A stretch of DNA of 64,000 bases from UMGS1696 sp964621165 (GCA_964621165.1 CAZULC010000001.1:124001-188000); one strand, 5' to 3'; positions 17,645 through 27,014 are shown, counted from the stretch's first letter. The notes: generated from the sequence alone by a model not told the origin. Translations and numbers: made by a program.

Positions 17645-17830
17645 AGAAGAATCGCTCCACCCTCATCACAAAACGAAGTCAGCCCAAAAGTTGTAGGGTT
17701 CAAAGAGACAACGTCCCTTGTCGAATTCCGCAGAATTCGAAACACCCCGATACTTCCAAGAAGTTCCTCTTTTGGTTCTTTGCTCCTCGATAAATGAGAA
17801 AAGAACAGCGAACAATCCGCACTCCCTCCC
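17645..17830 (+). repeat. Structured repeat family A, copy 5
   Basis: This copy carries TCGAATTCCGCAGAATTCGA at 17721-17740, a compensating C-G to A-T change in the stem compared with other copies. The terminal hairpin is present with a small change (cctcgataaatgag). It lies between pyk and the oad genes, which converge. Confidence 0.9.
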
Positions 17831-17850
17831 CTCTGTTAACTAAATAAAAA

Positions 17851-17880
17851 AAGAGCCTTGCCTAACCCGTAAAGCTCTTT
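17851..17880 (-). terminator. Terminator of the oad operon
   Basis: AAAGAGC pairs with GCTCTTT across a GC-containing loop, and a run of seven A on the plus strand gives the U tract on the minus strand. The symmetric arms may also stop pyk transcription. Confidence 0.75.
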
Positions 17881-17895
17881 CTCTTTACCCAAAAT

Positions 17896-18108
17896 TCAAT
17901 GCCCGTCTTTGCCGTCCTTCTTCTTCTCCACCCGCTCGCTAACCTTCTCCAGCAAGAGCGTCAGCCCAATAATCACCCCAATCACCACAAGAATGCATAC
18001 CATCCCCACACCCATGTACTTCAGATTCTTCACAAACATCTCCGGATGAAAGGCAAAATTGTCAAAAAACGCCGTCAAGTATATCATAACCATATCCAAA
18101 ATCACCAT
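17896..18108 (-). CDS. OadG-like small decarboxylase subunit
   Basis: This roughly 70-residue protein has a single membrane helix (about residues 32-52) and a strongly basic C-terminal tail. It matches the gamma chain of sodium-translocating decarboxylases in size and topology. The ATG at 18108 has GAGGA 6 bases upstream; a GTG two codons earlier lies too close to that site. It follows the beta-subunit gene by about 10 bases. The alpha/biotin subunits are not in the window. Confidence 0.65.
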   Translation of the reverse strand: MVILDMVMIYLTAFFDNFAFHPEMFVKNLKYMGVGMVCILVVIGVIIGLTLLLEKVSERVEKKKDGKDGH

Positions 18109-18117
18109 AACCACTCC

Positions 18118-19239
18118 TCACATAAAGAAACTCAATATCAAACCGCCCGCAATAACGCTGGCAATCTGCCCCGATACGTTAACACCAATGGACTGCATCA
18201 AAAGGAAGTTTTGCGGGTCTTCCTTTAAGCCCATCTTGTGGACAATCCGCCCCGACATCGGAAACGCCGAAATCCCCGCCGCACCAATCATCGGATTGAT
18301 TTTCTTCTTTAAGAATAAATTCAGAAACTTCGCAAATAAAACGCCGCCCGCCGTGTCAAATATGAACGCCACAAGACCCAAAAGTAGAATCAAAATCGTG
18401 TCAAATGTCAAAAACTTCTCCGCGTTCATCTGGGAAGCTATTGTAATCCCAAGGAATATCGTAATCAGGTTAGCGAGCACTTTCTGCGCCGTCTCCGAGA
18501 GCGAATTCAAAACCCCGCACTCCCGAATCAGGTTGCCGAACATCAAAAATCCAATGAGCGATACCGACGCCGGAGCAATAAGCCCCGCCACAACCGTAAT
18601 AATAATCGGGAATAATACCTTCGTCATCTTCGAAACCTCGCGCCCATTGTAGTCCATCCGAATCATCCGCTCCTTCTTCGTGGTCAGAAGCCGAATCACC
18701 GGCGGCTGAATAATTGGCACTAACGCCATGTAAGAGTACGCCGCCACCATAATAGGCGCAAGATAGGACGAGTGCAGCTTGTTCGCCACAACGACAGAAG
18801 TAGGTCCGTCAGCCGCACCGATAATCGCAATTGAAGCCGCGTCGTTCTGGTCAAAGAATATGGAAGCCAAACATAAAGTGAAAAATATGCCAAACTGAGC
18901 CGCCGCACCGAATATCATCAGCTTAGGGTTCGAAAGCAGGGGACCAAAGTCAATCATAGCCCCAATGCCGATAAATAAAATGAGCGGAAATAACTCGTTG
19001 GCAATCCCCATGTCAAATAGCGTAGATAAAGCCCCGCTCTCAACCTCCCCGGCAGCGTTAACCTGATCAATAGCCCCCGAGTTCGGTAGATTGACAAGAA
19101 TAGCGCCAAACCCAATGGGAAGGAGTAAAGTAGGCTCCATGTCCTTCTTTATGGCAAGGTAAATCAAAACCCCACCGATAATCCACATTATGACATACCG
19201 GAAGTCCATGTCAAGAAGGTTTTCGTAAAGAATTTCCAA
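18118..19239 (-). CDS. oadB: Sodium ion-translocating decarboxylase subunit beta
   Basis: About 373 residues form the integral membrane subunit that couples decarboxylation of a carboxybiotin to Na+ export. Diagnostic segments are PLILFIGIGAMIDFGPLLSNP, GAADGPTSVVVANKL (with the conserved Asp) and the C-terminal GAAGISAFPMSGRIVHKMG. The oxaloacetate, methylmalonyl-CoA and glutaconyl-CoA decarboxylases share this subunit, so the substrate is not decided. The start is set at a TTG (19239) with AAAGGA 9 bases upstream; the open frame extends six codons further. The promoter lies at 19287-19315 on the minus strand. Confidence 0.9.
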   Translation of the reverse strand: MEILYENLLDMDFRYVIMWIIGGVLIYLAIKKDMEPTLLLPIGFGAILVNLPNSGAIDQVNAAGEVESGALSTLFDMGIANELFPLILFIGIGAMIDFGPLLSNPKLMIFGAAAQFGIFFTLCLASIFFDQNDAASIAIIGAADGPTSVVVANKLHSSYLAPIMVAAYSYMALVPIIQPPVIRLLTTKKERMIRMDYNGREVSKMTKVLFPIIITVVAGLIAPASVSLIGFLMFGNLIRECGVLNSLSETAQKVLANLITIFLGITIASQMNAEKFLTFDTILILLLGLVAFIFDTAGGVLFAKFLNLFLKKKINPMIGAAGISAFPMSGRIVHKMGLKEDPQNFLLMQSIGVNVSGQIASVIAGGLILSFFM

Positions 19240-19286
19240 ATTCAAACATCCTTTCAAATAAAATGCCGCGCAATTTCATCCCCTAT

Positions 19287-19315
19287 ATTTTACTATACCA
19301 GCTTGGATTTGTCAA
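19287..19315 (-). promoter_or_regulatory. Promoter of oadB
   Basis: On the minus strand TTGACA (19310-19315) and TAAAAT (19287-19292) are 17 bases apart. Confidence 0.7.
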
Positions 19316-19639
19316 CATTTTTCCCCGATTTTACATACAATTTAAATGAAACCCACACCGCAAAAAAATAACCCCGTCCTCCCATAAAAAACTAACCCTC
19401 ACCCCTGTCACGTCACATACCTGAGCCGTATAATCCCCCTCCTGAACCCAGCCTTCTCCTCCTTCACCTAAACTGCCTCAACCTGTTCCTCCGAAAAAAT
19501 CTTCCTTATTTATTATATAACCATAAAAGCCGGATGTCAATCCACCGTGCCTCATAAATCATTTGATGAAATTTGGGCTGCCGGTTGAATACCCGCTAAA
19601 AATATCCCGCCCCGCTTCACTAAAAATTCCACAATAATC
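19316..19639. other. Divergent intergenic region without recognised genes
   Basis: About 320 bases between the oadB and kinase promoters are pyrimidine-rich on the plus strand. No gene, hairpin family or repeat of families A-C is seen. Confidence 0.4.
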
Positions 19640-19668
19640 TTGATTTTTCCCTATTAATGCTGTATAAT
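19640..19668 (+). promoter_or_regulatory. Promoter of the kinase-ruvX pair
   Basis: TTGATT (19640-19645) and TATAAT (19663-19668) are 17 bases apart. The kinase gene starts 64 bases later. Confidence 0.75.
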
Positions 19669-19731
19669 ATAAAATAGAATAAATATTGGCTCATGATGTG
19701 CCATATTACGTAAAGAAATGCGGTACTGTTT

Positions 19732-20736
19732 ATGAAATCCCAGCGAATCCTTGTCGTATCCAGCGCAAACATAGACTTCGTCCAGAAAATGCGCCGTATG
19801 CCCTACTCCGGGGAAACGGTGTGCGAAAACGAACTCACCTACTCCTATATCCCCGGCGGAAAAGGAGGTAACTCAGCCGTCGCCTTCGCACGTATGGGCG
19901 CTGACTGCGTGTTCCTCTGTAAACTCGGACGGGACTCAAACGCTAAACGCCTGACTAATTTCTATCGGGATGAGGGCATCGATACCCGCTATATCAGAAC
20001 CGACGAGGAACTCCATACTGGCCTCGCTTCAATTCTCGTGGAAGAAAACGGGAAAAATAGAATAATAGTGTACCCCGGAGCTAACTCCACCCTCAATGAC
20101 AACGATGTCGAGGAAGGCTTCACCTGCTACCCCGACGCCGTCTACCTCCAGCTGGAGATCCCCGACGACGCGGTAATCGAATCCTGCCGTAGAGCCAATG
20201 AGGACGGCATTCCGGTGTTCATAGACGGAGGCCCCGCAAGACTCGACTTTCCGCTCCATAAACTCGGACACGTGGAAATCTTCTCGCCTAACGAAAGCGA
20301 AGCAAGGATCTTCACCGGAATCACCCCCTCGTCTGAAGAAAACTGCCTCAGAGCCGCCATAAAGCTCTCTACAATGGTCGACGCAAAGTATATCGTTCTT
20401 AAACTCGGCGAAAGAGGCGCTTTCATCTACGACGGACGCGAATATTACGTCATCCCCGCCGAAAAAGTCGGAGCCGTCGATACCACAGCCGCCGGTGACG
20501 TCTTCACAGCAGTCATGACTTACGTCTACCTCAGTAACCATAATATAGTCTCGGCAGTAAAATACGCAACCTGCGCCGCCGCTATATCCGTGACAAAAGA
20601 CGGAGCCGCTCCCTCAATCCCCACAAGAGCCGAGGTAATCAAATACGCACGTGCTAAAGTGGCCCAGTCCAACCGCGAACATAACGAGGATACCAAAACA
20701 AACGCAGAAGCCGTAACCGAAGAGGAAGACGAATAA
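19732..20736 (+). CDS. PfkB-family carbohydrate kinase, ribokinase-like
   Basis: This 334-residue sugar kinase has the PfkB N-terminal signature PGGKGGNSAVAFARMGAD near residue 43 and the C-terminal ATP-site signature VDTTAAGDVFTAVM with catalytic Asp near residue 250. Ribokinase is the best match, though no ribose transport genes are nearby. The C-terminal 25 residues are a charged Glu/Asn/Thr tail not seen in typical family members. The ATG at 19732 has no clear ribosome binding site. ruvX follows 32 bases downstream. Confidence 0.8.
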   Translation: MKSQRILVVSSANIDFVQKMRRMPYSGETVCENELTYSYIPGGKGGNSAVAFARMGADCVFLCKLGRDSNAKRLTNFYRDEGIDTRYIRTDEELHTGLASILVEENGKNRIIVYPGANSTLNDNDVEEGFTCYPDAVYLQLEIPDDAVIESCRRANEDGIPVFIDGGPARLDFPLHKLGHVEIFSPNESEARIFTGITPSSEENCLRAAIKLSTMVDAKYIVLKLGERGAFIYDGREYYVIPAEKVGAVDTTAAGDVFTAVMTYVYLSNHNIVSAVKYATCAAAISVTKDGAAPSIPTRAEVIKYARAKVAQSNREHNEDTKTNAEAVTEEEDE

Positions 20737-20768
20737 TCCCCGTTTTCCCGCCGCTTGAAGGAGAAAAT

Positions 20769-21206
20769 ATGATAATCGTAGGTATAGACTACGGAGACGT
20801 AAGAACCGGCATCGCAGTGTGCGATAAATCCGAACTCATGGCCCATGAAGTGGGTACAATCAGAGCTAAATCCTATAAACAGGCCGTGGAATTGGTGGGC
20901 GAAAAAATAAAAGAACTCAAAGCCGAGCTGATAGTGGTGGGAAACCCCATGAATATGAGCGGAACTGAGGGTAAAAGAAGCGAAATCTGTAAAAACTTCG
21001 CACATGACCTCAGCGAGTATACCGGCGTCCCCAGCGACCTCTACGACGAACGCCTGACCTCAGTCTACGCCAAAAAAATCCTGCTGGAAAATAATACACA
21101 AAAGAAAAAAAGAAATAATAAATCCGGACTGATAGACGCTATCTCCGCCACATTGATTTTAGAAGACTACCTGACCAAACGCAAAAACACCCCACCAACA
21201 GAATAA
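20769..21206 (+). CDS. ruvX: Holliday junction resolvase-like YqgF
   Basis: This 145-residue RNase H-fold nuclease is implicated in Holliday junction resolution and 16S rRNA maturation. Family motifs are GIDYGDVRTGIAV at residues 5-17 (catalytic Asp), the VVGNPMNMSGTEGKRS segment, YDERLTSVYAKK and a late IDAISATLILEDYL (second Asp). The ATG has a strong GAAGGAG site. It is cotranscribed with the kinase gene. Confidence 0.93.
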   Translation: MIIVGIDYGDVRTGIAVCDKSELMAHEVGTIRAKSYKQAVELVGEKIKELKAELIVVGNPMNMSGTEGKRSEICKNFAHDLSEYTGVPSDLYDERLTSVYAKKILLENNTQKKKRNNKSGLIDAISATLILEDYLTKRKNTPPTE

Positions 21207-21211
21207 CTTCC

Positions 21212-21650
21212 TCCACCCCACACTGATATAACTGCTGTAGGCCAAACGTTATCACTGCTAAATCAAGCAATCGCCCAACGTCCCGCAATTCTCCACTGCA
21301 AGCACTAACAACCACACTGATATAACTGCTGTAATAAGCACATGATCAATTCGTTATCCCGCTGTGCATATACTACTGTGGCAGGCAGGGGTCTGAAGCT
21401 GTGCATCGGAGATAGAAAGCTATCTCCAACAAGGCGGTCCCTGACTGCCGTCTCAACTACTCCTGATCCCTTGGTATTCAAAATCTCATCCGCATCCTCC
21501 CTACTAAGCTAAAGAATAGCTCGGAGTGAGCATTCCCTGCTCAACTAAACCAAAAGGAGAATGAGTTTTAAAGTTCTTGCATAGCTTCTTTCAAGAAGCG
21601 CGTTCTCCTTCACTCAACTTTTAGTATCTCCAACCTTCTTTGCATTCCCC
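21212..21650 (+). repeat. Mosaic structured repeat family B, copy 2
   Basis: The 5' module (tgatataactgctgta) is present twice, followed by a full core: outer arms 21380-21393 and 21436-21449, inner arms 21408-21415 and 21420-21427. Then come the cctgatcccttggtattc module, a gctcggagtgagc submodule and the TCAAGAAGCGCG 3' module. It fills the gap upstream of pepC. Confidence 0.92.
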
Positions 21651-21720
21651 ATACCCATATAACCTTCCCCCAACAATAATAAATAAACATTATATAAAAA
21701 TCAAAGGAGACTTTATTAAA

Positions 21721-23061
21721 ATGGAACTCAATAAGCAAACCATGACAAAAGTCGAAGAGTACGCAGAAAAAGATGTAGTGCGCCGCGCACTCACCGGAGT
21801 CTTTTCAAAGACAAATATGCGCGATATGGCATTCAAAACCTCGGCGGCAAAGGAGAACCAGTTCATCTTCTCGACAGACATCAAAACCATGAGCGCAACT
21901 AACCAAAACTCAAGCGGTAGATGCTGGCTCTTCGCCGCCACTAACGTTGTCAGAGAAATCATCGCGAAAAAAATCAACGTAGAATCCTTCGAACTCTCCC
22001 AGTCCTACCTCGCTTTCTGGGATAAATTCGAAAGAATTAACTACTATATCGAATCCATCATCGAAACCGCTGATCAACCCCGCGACTCACGTATCGTCGA
22101 CTATATCGTGGGCACGGGCGTACATGACGGCGGTCAGTGGGATATGTTCGCCAATATCGTCATAAAATATGGCCTCGTCCCTAAATGCTGCTTCCCCGAA
22201 ACTTTCCAGTCCTCAAATACCGGCTCAGTCAACGGATTCATTAACCACTACCTTAAAGCTAAAACCCCTCTCCTTAGAAAACTCGCTCAAAATAACGATA
22301 CCGCATCTCTCAACTCTCTCCGGGAAGAAATGCTCGAGAAAACTTATTCCTTCCTCTGCGCGGCTTACGATACCCCGCCGAAATCCTTCGACTTCGAATA
22401 TAAGGATAAGGACGGTAAAGTTGTCTTCGATAGAAACCTCAACCCCATCACATTCCGCGATAAGTATCTCGGCAGCTCCCTCAATGACTATGTCTCAATC
22501 ATCAACGCTCCTACAGAAGATAAACCTTTCGACAAAGTCTATACCGTAAAATACCTCGGTAACGTAGTCGGCGGTAATGAGGTCTGCTACCTTAACCTTA
22601 AAATGGACGAATTCAAGGAAATCGTGGCTAAACAAATCAAGGACGGCGATATCGTTTGGTTCGGAAGCGACTGCGGTAAGTACGGCGACAGCGCAAAAGC
22701 CGCTTGGGATCCCGATCAGTTCGACGAAACAGCCCTCACTGGGCTCGACTCCGATATGACGAAGGAGGATAACCTTAACTACCACGTGAGCCAGATGAAC
22801 CACGCTATGTGCATCACCGGCCTTAATGAAGACGAAAACGGTAAAATCAACCGCTGGAAAATCGAAAACAGCTGGGGCAACAGTGGAGCCAACGCCGGAT
22901 ACCACTCCGCCAGCGATAAATGGTTCGACACCTACGTATATCAGGCAGTAGTAAACAAAAAATACTTAGGCGAAAAAGCTGAAATACTCTGCGAGGAAAA
23001 AGTAGTCCTCAATCCGTGGGACCCCATGGGAAGTCTCGCGTCGGGAAACCCCGACAGGTAA
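21721..23061 (+). CDS. pepC: Aminopeptidase C (bleomycin hydrolase family)
   Basis: This 446-residue cytoplasmic cysteine peptidase (C1B) forms hexamers and trims peptides from the N-terminus. The catalytic Cys is residue 68 within NQNSSGRCWLFAATN; the His is near 361 (NHAMCITG) and the Asn near 383 (ENSWG). Relatives end at about DPWDPMGALA. Here the last segment reads WDPMGSLA followed by SGNPDR, and those six residues are encoded by a family C repeat. In this family the C-terminus lies in the active-site cleft, so the tail may affect activity. The ATG at 21721 has AAAGGAG upstream. Confidence 0.93.
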   Translation: MELNKQTMTKVEEYAEKDVVRRALTGVFSKTNMRDMAFKTSAAKENQFIFSTDIKTMSATNQNSSGRCWLFAATNVVREIIAKKINVESFELSQSYLAFWDKFERINYYIESIIETADQPRDSRIVDYIVGTGVHDGGQWDMFANIVIKYGLVPKCCFPETFQSSNTGSVNGFINHYLKAKTPLLRKLAQNNDTASLNSLREEMLEKTYSFLCAAYDTPPKSFDFEYKDKDGKVVFDRNLNPITFRDKYLGSSLNDYVSIINAPTEDKPFDKVYTVKYLGNVVGGNEVCYLNLKMDEFKEIVAKQIKDGDIVWFGSDCGKYGDSAKAAWDPDQFDETALTGLDSDMTKEDNLNYHVSQMNHAMCITGLNEDENGKINRWKIENSWGNSGANAGYHSASDKWFDTYVYQAVVNKKYLGEKAEILCEEKVVLNPWDPMGSLASGNPDR

Positions 23062-23215
23062 TCTCGGCATAGCTTCAGCTGAGATTTAAAGCAATCCCAC
23101 GACTCTTCACAGTAGCTCCCGCATACAGGGAAGCCCCTGCTGGCATACTCGGCATAGCTTCAGCTGAGATTTAAAGCCAACCCACGGCTATACCGCCCCA
23201 TAACAGGACATAAAT
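23042..23215 (+). repeat. Family C repeat, copy 2 (two tandem units)
   Basis: Two units start from ctcggcatagcttcagctga at 23063 and 23148, a period of 85 bases. The first begins inside the pepC coding sequence. Confidence 0.85.
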
Positions 23216-23245
23216 ACAACCACCCCATCCAAATACACCACATAA

Positions 23246-23290
23246 TAAAAGTCCCCCTATAATACCCAAATACTGTAGAGGGACTTTTGT
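23246..23290 (+). terminator. Strong hairpin terminator after pepC
   Basis: AAAAGTCCC pairs with GGGACTTTT across a loop of about 24 bases that can extend the stem (CCT/AGA side). The T-rich end gives an intrinsic terminator. It lies only about 35 bases before the next start codon, so it could also act on the PHP gene. Confidence 0.7.
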
Positions 23291-23322
23291 CAACTCCACA
23301 TCAATCAAGGAGCATCATCATC

Positions 23323-24195
23323 ATGCCAGCATATAAAGGAAACCTCCATACCCATACCACCGCATCCGACGGAAAACTCACACCCGACCAAATCGCTGAC
23401 CTCTATAAATTCAATGGCTATGACTTCCTCATAATCACCGACCATTGGAAACTGTCCAAAACCGAATACCATAAAAATGGCCTCCTGCTCATTTCCGGTA
23501 TAGAGTATAACTTCGGCCAAAACGTACAAGAGGGCGTGTTCCATGTAGTCGGAATCGGTATGAAATGCGACCCAAATGTAAATAGAAACGATACCCCTGA
23601 GTCCGCTGTTGAAAAAATCCATTCAGTTGAAGGACTCGCCGATATCGCTCACCCGGCGTGGTCAATGAATACAGTGGAACAGCTTAAACGTATGAAAAAC
23701 GCTGACTTCACCGAAATCTATAATAGCGTCTCCGACCTGCCGGCAAACTGTAGACCTTACTCCGGCGACGTCCTCGATAAACTCGCAGCTGATGAAAACG
23801 GCAAATTATTCCCCCTCGCCGCAGTGGATGACAGCCATTGGTGTAACGGCGAAGAATGTAAAAGCTTCATATACGTCCAAGCAGAATACTGTACCCCCGA
23901 AAACATATTGGAAAACATCAAAAAAGGAAACTTCCTCGCATCCCAAGGCCCCACGCTAAACGTAACGCAAACCGAAGACGGAATCATAATAACCTGTCCA
24001 CCGGAGGATAAAATCGTAACCCTGATATACTTCACCGACGCAGTCTGGACTCCAAACCGCACCACCATAGCTCCCCCTGGTGAATATATAACCAAGTCCG
24101 TATTCCACCCCACCGGAACCGAATCCTACGTAAGAATAGAAGCCACCTCCGCCTCAGGCAAAAAAGCATGGAGCCAGTATATTAAGCTGAAATAA
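23323..24195 (+). CDS. PHP domain phosphoesterase
   Basis: This 290-residue protein starts with the PHP motif NLHTHTTASDGKLT, followed by FLIITDHWK, a GIEYNF motif near residue 51, AHPAWS near 104, and a later AVDDSHW. These are the expected metal-binding motifs. The last 90 residues form a beta-rich extension after the PHP fold. It is distinct in sequence from the PHP gene at 9453. Likely substrates are small phosphoesters; none is shown by the context. The ATG at 23323 has AAGGAG 10 bases upstream, and the gene has its own terminator. Confidence 0.8.
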   Translation: MPAYKGNLHTHTTASDGKLTPDQIADLYKFNGYDFLIITDHWKLSKTEYHKNGLLLISGIEYNFGQNVQEGVFHVVGIGMKCDPNVNRNDTPESAVEKIHSVEGLADIAHPAWSMNTVEQLKRMKNADFTEIYNSVSDLPANCRPYSGDVLDKLAADENGKLFPLAAVDDSHWCNGEECKSFIYVQAEYCTPENILENIKKGNFLASQGPTLNVTQTEDGIIITCPPEDKIVTLIYFTDAVWTPNRTTIAPPGEYITKSVFHPTGTESYVRIEATSASGKKAWSQYIKLK

Positions 24196-24202
24196 TGAAT
24201 AA

Positions 24203-24240
24203 AAAATCTCTTATGTATAAAAACATAGGAGATTTCTTTT
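24203..24240 (+). terminator. Terminator of the second PHP gene
   Basis: AAATCTCTTATGT pairs with ACATAGGAGATTT, leaving an ATAAAA loop, and is followed by CTTTTATTT. Confidence 0.9.
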
Positions 24241-24261
24241 ATTTGTATGATTTTCTCCACC

Positions 24262-24600
24262 CCCAGCACTAACACCAGCACTGATATAACCGCTGTAGAG
24301 AAAACGTGATCACTTCATCATCAAGCGATCGGAATCAGGCGTGAGCAGGCAGGTGTCGGAAGCTGTGCATCGGAGATAGAAAGCTATCTCCAACAAGGCG
24401 GTCCCTGACTGCCGTATTAAATTACTCCTGATCCCTTGGTATTCTATATTTTATAGTCATGGACTTTTCACTACTCAGATACAGAAACGCGGCCGCACCC
24501 GCTCCCCTGCTCAGCTTCACCACATTGCAACTTCTTTTTTAAAGTTCTTGCACAGCTTCTTCCAAGAAGCGCGCTCCCCTTTCACTCCACCCCACGTATC
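24262..24600 (+). repeat. Mosaic structured repeat family B, copy 3
   Basis: This full-length copy has the core at about 24344-24413, with inner arms GGAGATAG/CTATCTCC, the middle module and the TCTTCCAAGAAGCGCG 3' module. It lies between convergent genes and ends 14 bases before the stop of the next minus-strand gene. Confidence 0.92.
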
Positions 24601-24613
24601 CTTTCCCCTCTCT

Positions 24614-26881
24614 TCACTCCCACTCCATAACTTCACCTAACTTCGCCACATCAACCCTGGCACGAACCTTTAACTCGCCTGCTTTGGAACGTAACTCGCA
24701 CGCTGTCTCTCCTCGCCGACTTAATATGCCGCTCGCCATGGAATAAACCTTGCCGCCTAAATCACCAACACCATCGCCGCCCACGTCAATCACATAGCCT
24801 TGACCAAGCTCTCGCATGAATGACATGACTTTCGGGTCGTAGGATAGGCCTATCACCGGAACCGCTACCGTGGACGCGTATATTATCGAGTGAAGCCGCA
24901 TGCCTATCGCAAATTCAGCATAACTTAATACACCCGCTAACTCGCCCGCCGTCATGGGATTGTATATCCCGCACCTCACACCTCCCTCGGCTAATTTGTC
25001 ACATAATACCTCCGAAATGTGGCTGTCCTTCGACTTTTGCATTGGTATTACCATCACCGCTAAACCATACTCGCGGGATATCTTCTCCATGGCTGAGGCG
25101 GTACCTGCAACTACCTCCTCGTCACGGCTGGTCATAACCCCCGTCGTCACATCCATCAACCGCAAAGATACCGCCGCAAATTTCACGCCGCTTAACCCGC
25201 ACTTCTCTATGGCTGAACCCGCTGAACCGTAATCCGCTTCCGTCAAAAACGCGGGATCCGCTGTCACTTCAACTTTTCCGCCAAACCCTATCCGCTTTAT
25301 CTCTTCCGCTGACTCTGCGTCCCTCACCGTAATCACGTCTGCCTTCGATAACGCTTTCGCCGCGCGACGCCGGTTCTCCTCACGTGTTATCGGACCAATC
25401 CCGTTCGCGTATACATATACCTTCGCACCTGCACGCTTCGCAAGTCCCATCACTCCGGCGTAATACCCGAGACTCCTGCTGCTCGTCTTGTCCTGCAATA
25501 ACGAACCTCCGCCCGATAATAATACCTTCGCACGACGCGCGTTCAACCATATCACTGGAAAATTCACCCGCGATATGCACTCAAGCCCCAGCCGCTTCCG
25601 GTCCGACCGCGGATTCTTCGTCAACGCGCGTATCTTCACACCCGGATATGCACGCGCCGCACTTGCCGATATCACCTCAAGCAAACTCTCGTCACCTAAA
25701 TTCCCGAATCCGTAATACCCGCTTATCAACACGTCCGCCGCCCCTTTGAACCTCACCGGAGAATCTATTGCGTCGTTGTACATCTGTAGATAATCCTCGG
25801 CCATGCGGGATACGGCATAATGCTCACGAATGAACGCACGGTTGAACTCGCCAAGCCGCCGGCGCAGATCATCGTCATCCAGTAATACGCCGATCTCATC
25901 CGCAAGCTCCCCCGCATCCGCACAGGCATAACCGCGGCAGCAGAAGTTCGTCTCGTAAGCCGCTTTGGCCTTGCTCTCGTCAAATATCCCCATGGAACCC
26001 TGACCGCCTGCTAAAATCACAGCCTTTCCGCAGGCCATAGCCTCAAGCGCAGACCTGCTCACCCCAACAAATACGTCCGCACAGGCACAGTATTCGCTCA
26101 CATTCGATACCCCGCCGACACAATATATTACCTTCCCCACATCACTGTTGACCGCCGCCGCCATCTCTTCAACCCGTCCCCTGCATCCGCCGTCACCGAC
26201 TATAACCAAATCCACGTCCGGATAACGATCGTGTATAACCGGCATGGCCTTAATTAACTCGTACGCCGGAGCCACACGGTCCTCGTCAAGCCTGCTCATG
26301 TAAACCACACGCCGACGGGCAGGATTTAACCCGTGCTTCCCGAGTACAGACTCAAACCTGACCATCGGCGAAAACTTCTTCTCGTCAATCCCGTTGATCG
26401 TGGTATAAATCTTTCCCGCCGGATAATCGTACTCGCGAATCAAATATTCACGTATGTCGTCCGACACAGCCATGACCCGCTCACCCCAGCAGGATATCCT
26501 GCGCCATAACGGATTCAACGCGAAATCAAGATGCGCACTTGTCACAAACCGGAACTTCACCCCATCCTTGACTAAAAACCGGTTCATCATCCCTAGAACG
26601 AAGCTGGGAATCCGCGCATGGGAATGCACAATGTCAAAATTTTCCTCCCGAATCAGCCTGTACAATCCCCGCCACGACTGAATCACGCTGACCGGGTCTT
26701 TTTTGTGAAGCGGAAGAGTTGCCAGAACAGCACCCGCACGCTCAGCCTCAAGAGCATAAACCCCGCCGTGAGACGCCAAAGTTACCTCATGCCCCCGCGC
26801 CAGGAGCTCCCGGCAAAGCTCAAGAATATGAGTCTCCGCCCCGCCAATCTCCATAGACATAGTAACCATCAAAATTTTCAT
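24614..26881 (-). CDS. GT4 glycosyltransferase fused to CsaB pyruvyltransferase
   Basis: About 755 residues form two enzymes in one chain. Residues 1-370 are a GT4 glycosyltransferase: MSMEIGGAETHILEL at the N-terminus, a late GVSRSALEAMACGKAVI for the sugar-nucleotide site. From about residue 384 comes a polysaccharide pyruvyltransferase of the CsaB type: GYYGFGNLGDESLLEVI, a GGGSLLQDKTSSRSLGYY motif, YANGIGP, and the late GMRLHSIIYAS. CsaB puts ketal pyruvate on the wall polymer that SLH domains bind, and an SLH protein is the next gene upstream. The start at 26881 has GGGAG 7 bases upstream. Confidence 0.9.
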   Translation of the reverse strand: MKILMVTMSMEIGGAETHILELCRELLARGHEVTLASHGGVYALEAERAGAVLATLPLHKKDPVSVIQSWRGLYRLIREENFDIVHSHARIPSFVLGMMNRFLVKDGVKFRFVTSAHLDFALNPLWRRISCWGERVMAVSDDIREYLIREYDYPAGKIYTTINGIDEKKFSPMVRFESVLGKHGLNPARRRVVYMSRLDEDRVAPAYELIKAMPVIHDRYPDVDLVIVGDGGCRGRVEEMAAAVNSDVGKVIYCVGGVSNVSEYCACADVFVGVSRSALEAMACGKAVILAGGQGSMGIFDESKAKAAYETNFCCRGYACADAGELADEIGVLLDDDDLRRRLGEFNRAFIREHYAVSRMAEDYLQMYNDAIDSPVRFKGAADVLISGYYGFGNLGDESLLEVISASAARAYPGVKIRALTKNPRSDRKRLGLECISRVNFPVIWLNARRAKVLLSGGGSLLQDKTSSRSLGYYAGVMGLAKRAGAKVYVYANGIGPITREENRRRAAKALSKADVITVRDAESAEEIKRIGFGGKVEVTADPAFLTEADYGSAGSAIEKCGLSGVKFAAVSLRLMDVTTGVMTSRDEEVVAGTASAMEKISREYGLAVMVIPMQKSKDSHISEVLCDKLAEGGVRCGIYNPMTAGELAGVLSYAEFAIGMRLHSIIYASTVAVPVIGLSYDPKVMSFMRELGQGYVIDVGGDGVGDLGGKVYSMASGILSRRGETACELRSKAGELKVRARVDVAKLGEVMEWE

Positions 26882-26911
26882 AACAAATCTCCCGCAGTAA
26901 AATTCTACTAT

Positions 26912-26940
26912 ATTATACCACACTTAATCCTCAAAAGCAA
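26912..26940 (-). promoter_or_regulatory. Promoter of the GT4-CsaB gene
   Basis: On the minus strand TTGCTT (26935-26940) and TATAAT (26912-26917) are 17 bases apart. Confidence 0.6.
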
Positions 26941-26943
26941 TAA

Positions 26944-26975
26944 AAAACCCCCGGGAATCGGCTCCGGAGGTTTCT
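26944..26975 (-). terminator. Terminator of the SLH protein gene
   Basis: On the minus strand an AACCTCCGG arm pairs with CCGGGGGTT and is followed by TTTTTTATT. It overlaps the upstream edge of the GT4-CsaB promoter, separating the two units. Confidence 0.8.
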
Positions 26976-27014
26976 TATTAATTTTTTATAAGGTCAACTT
27001 ATAAAGATGAAAAG

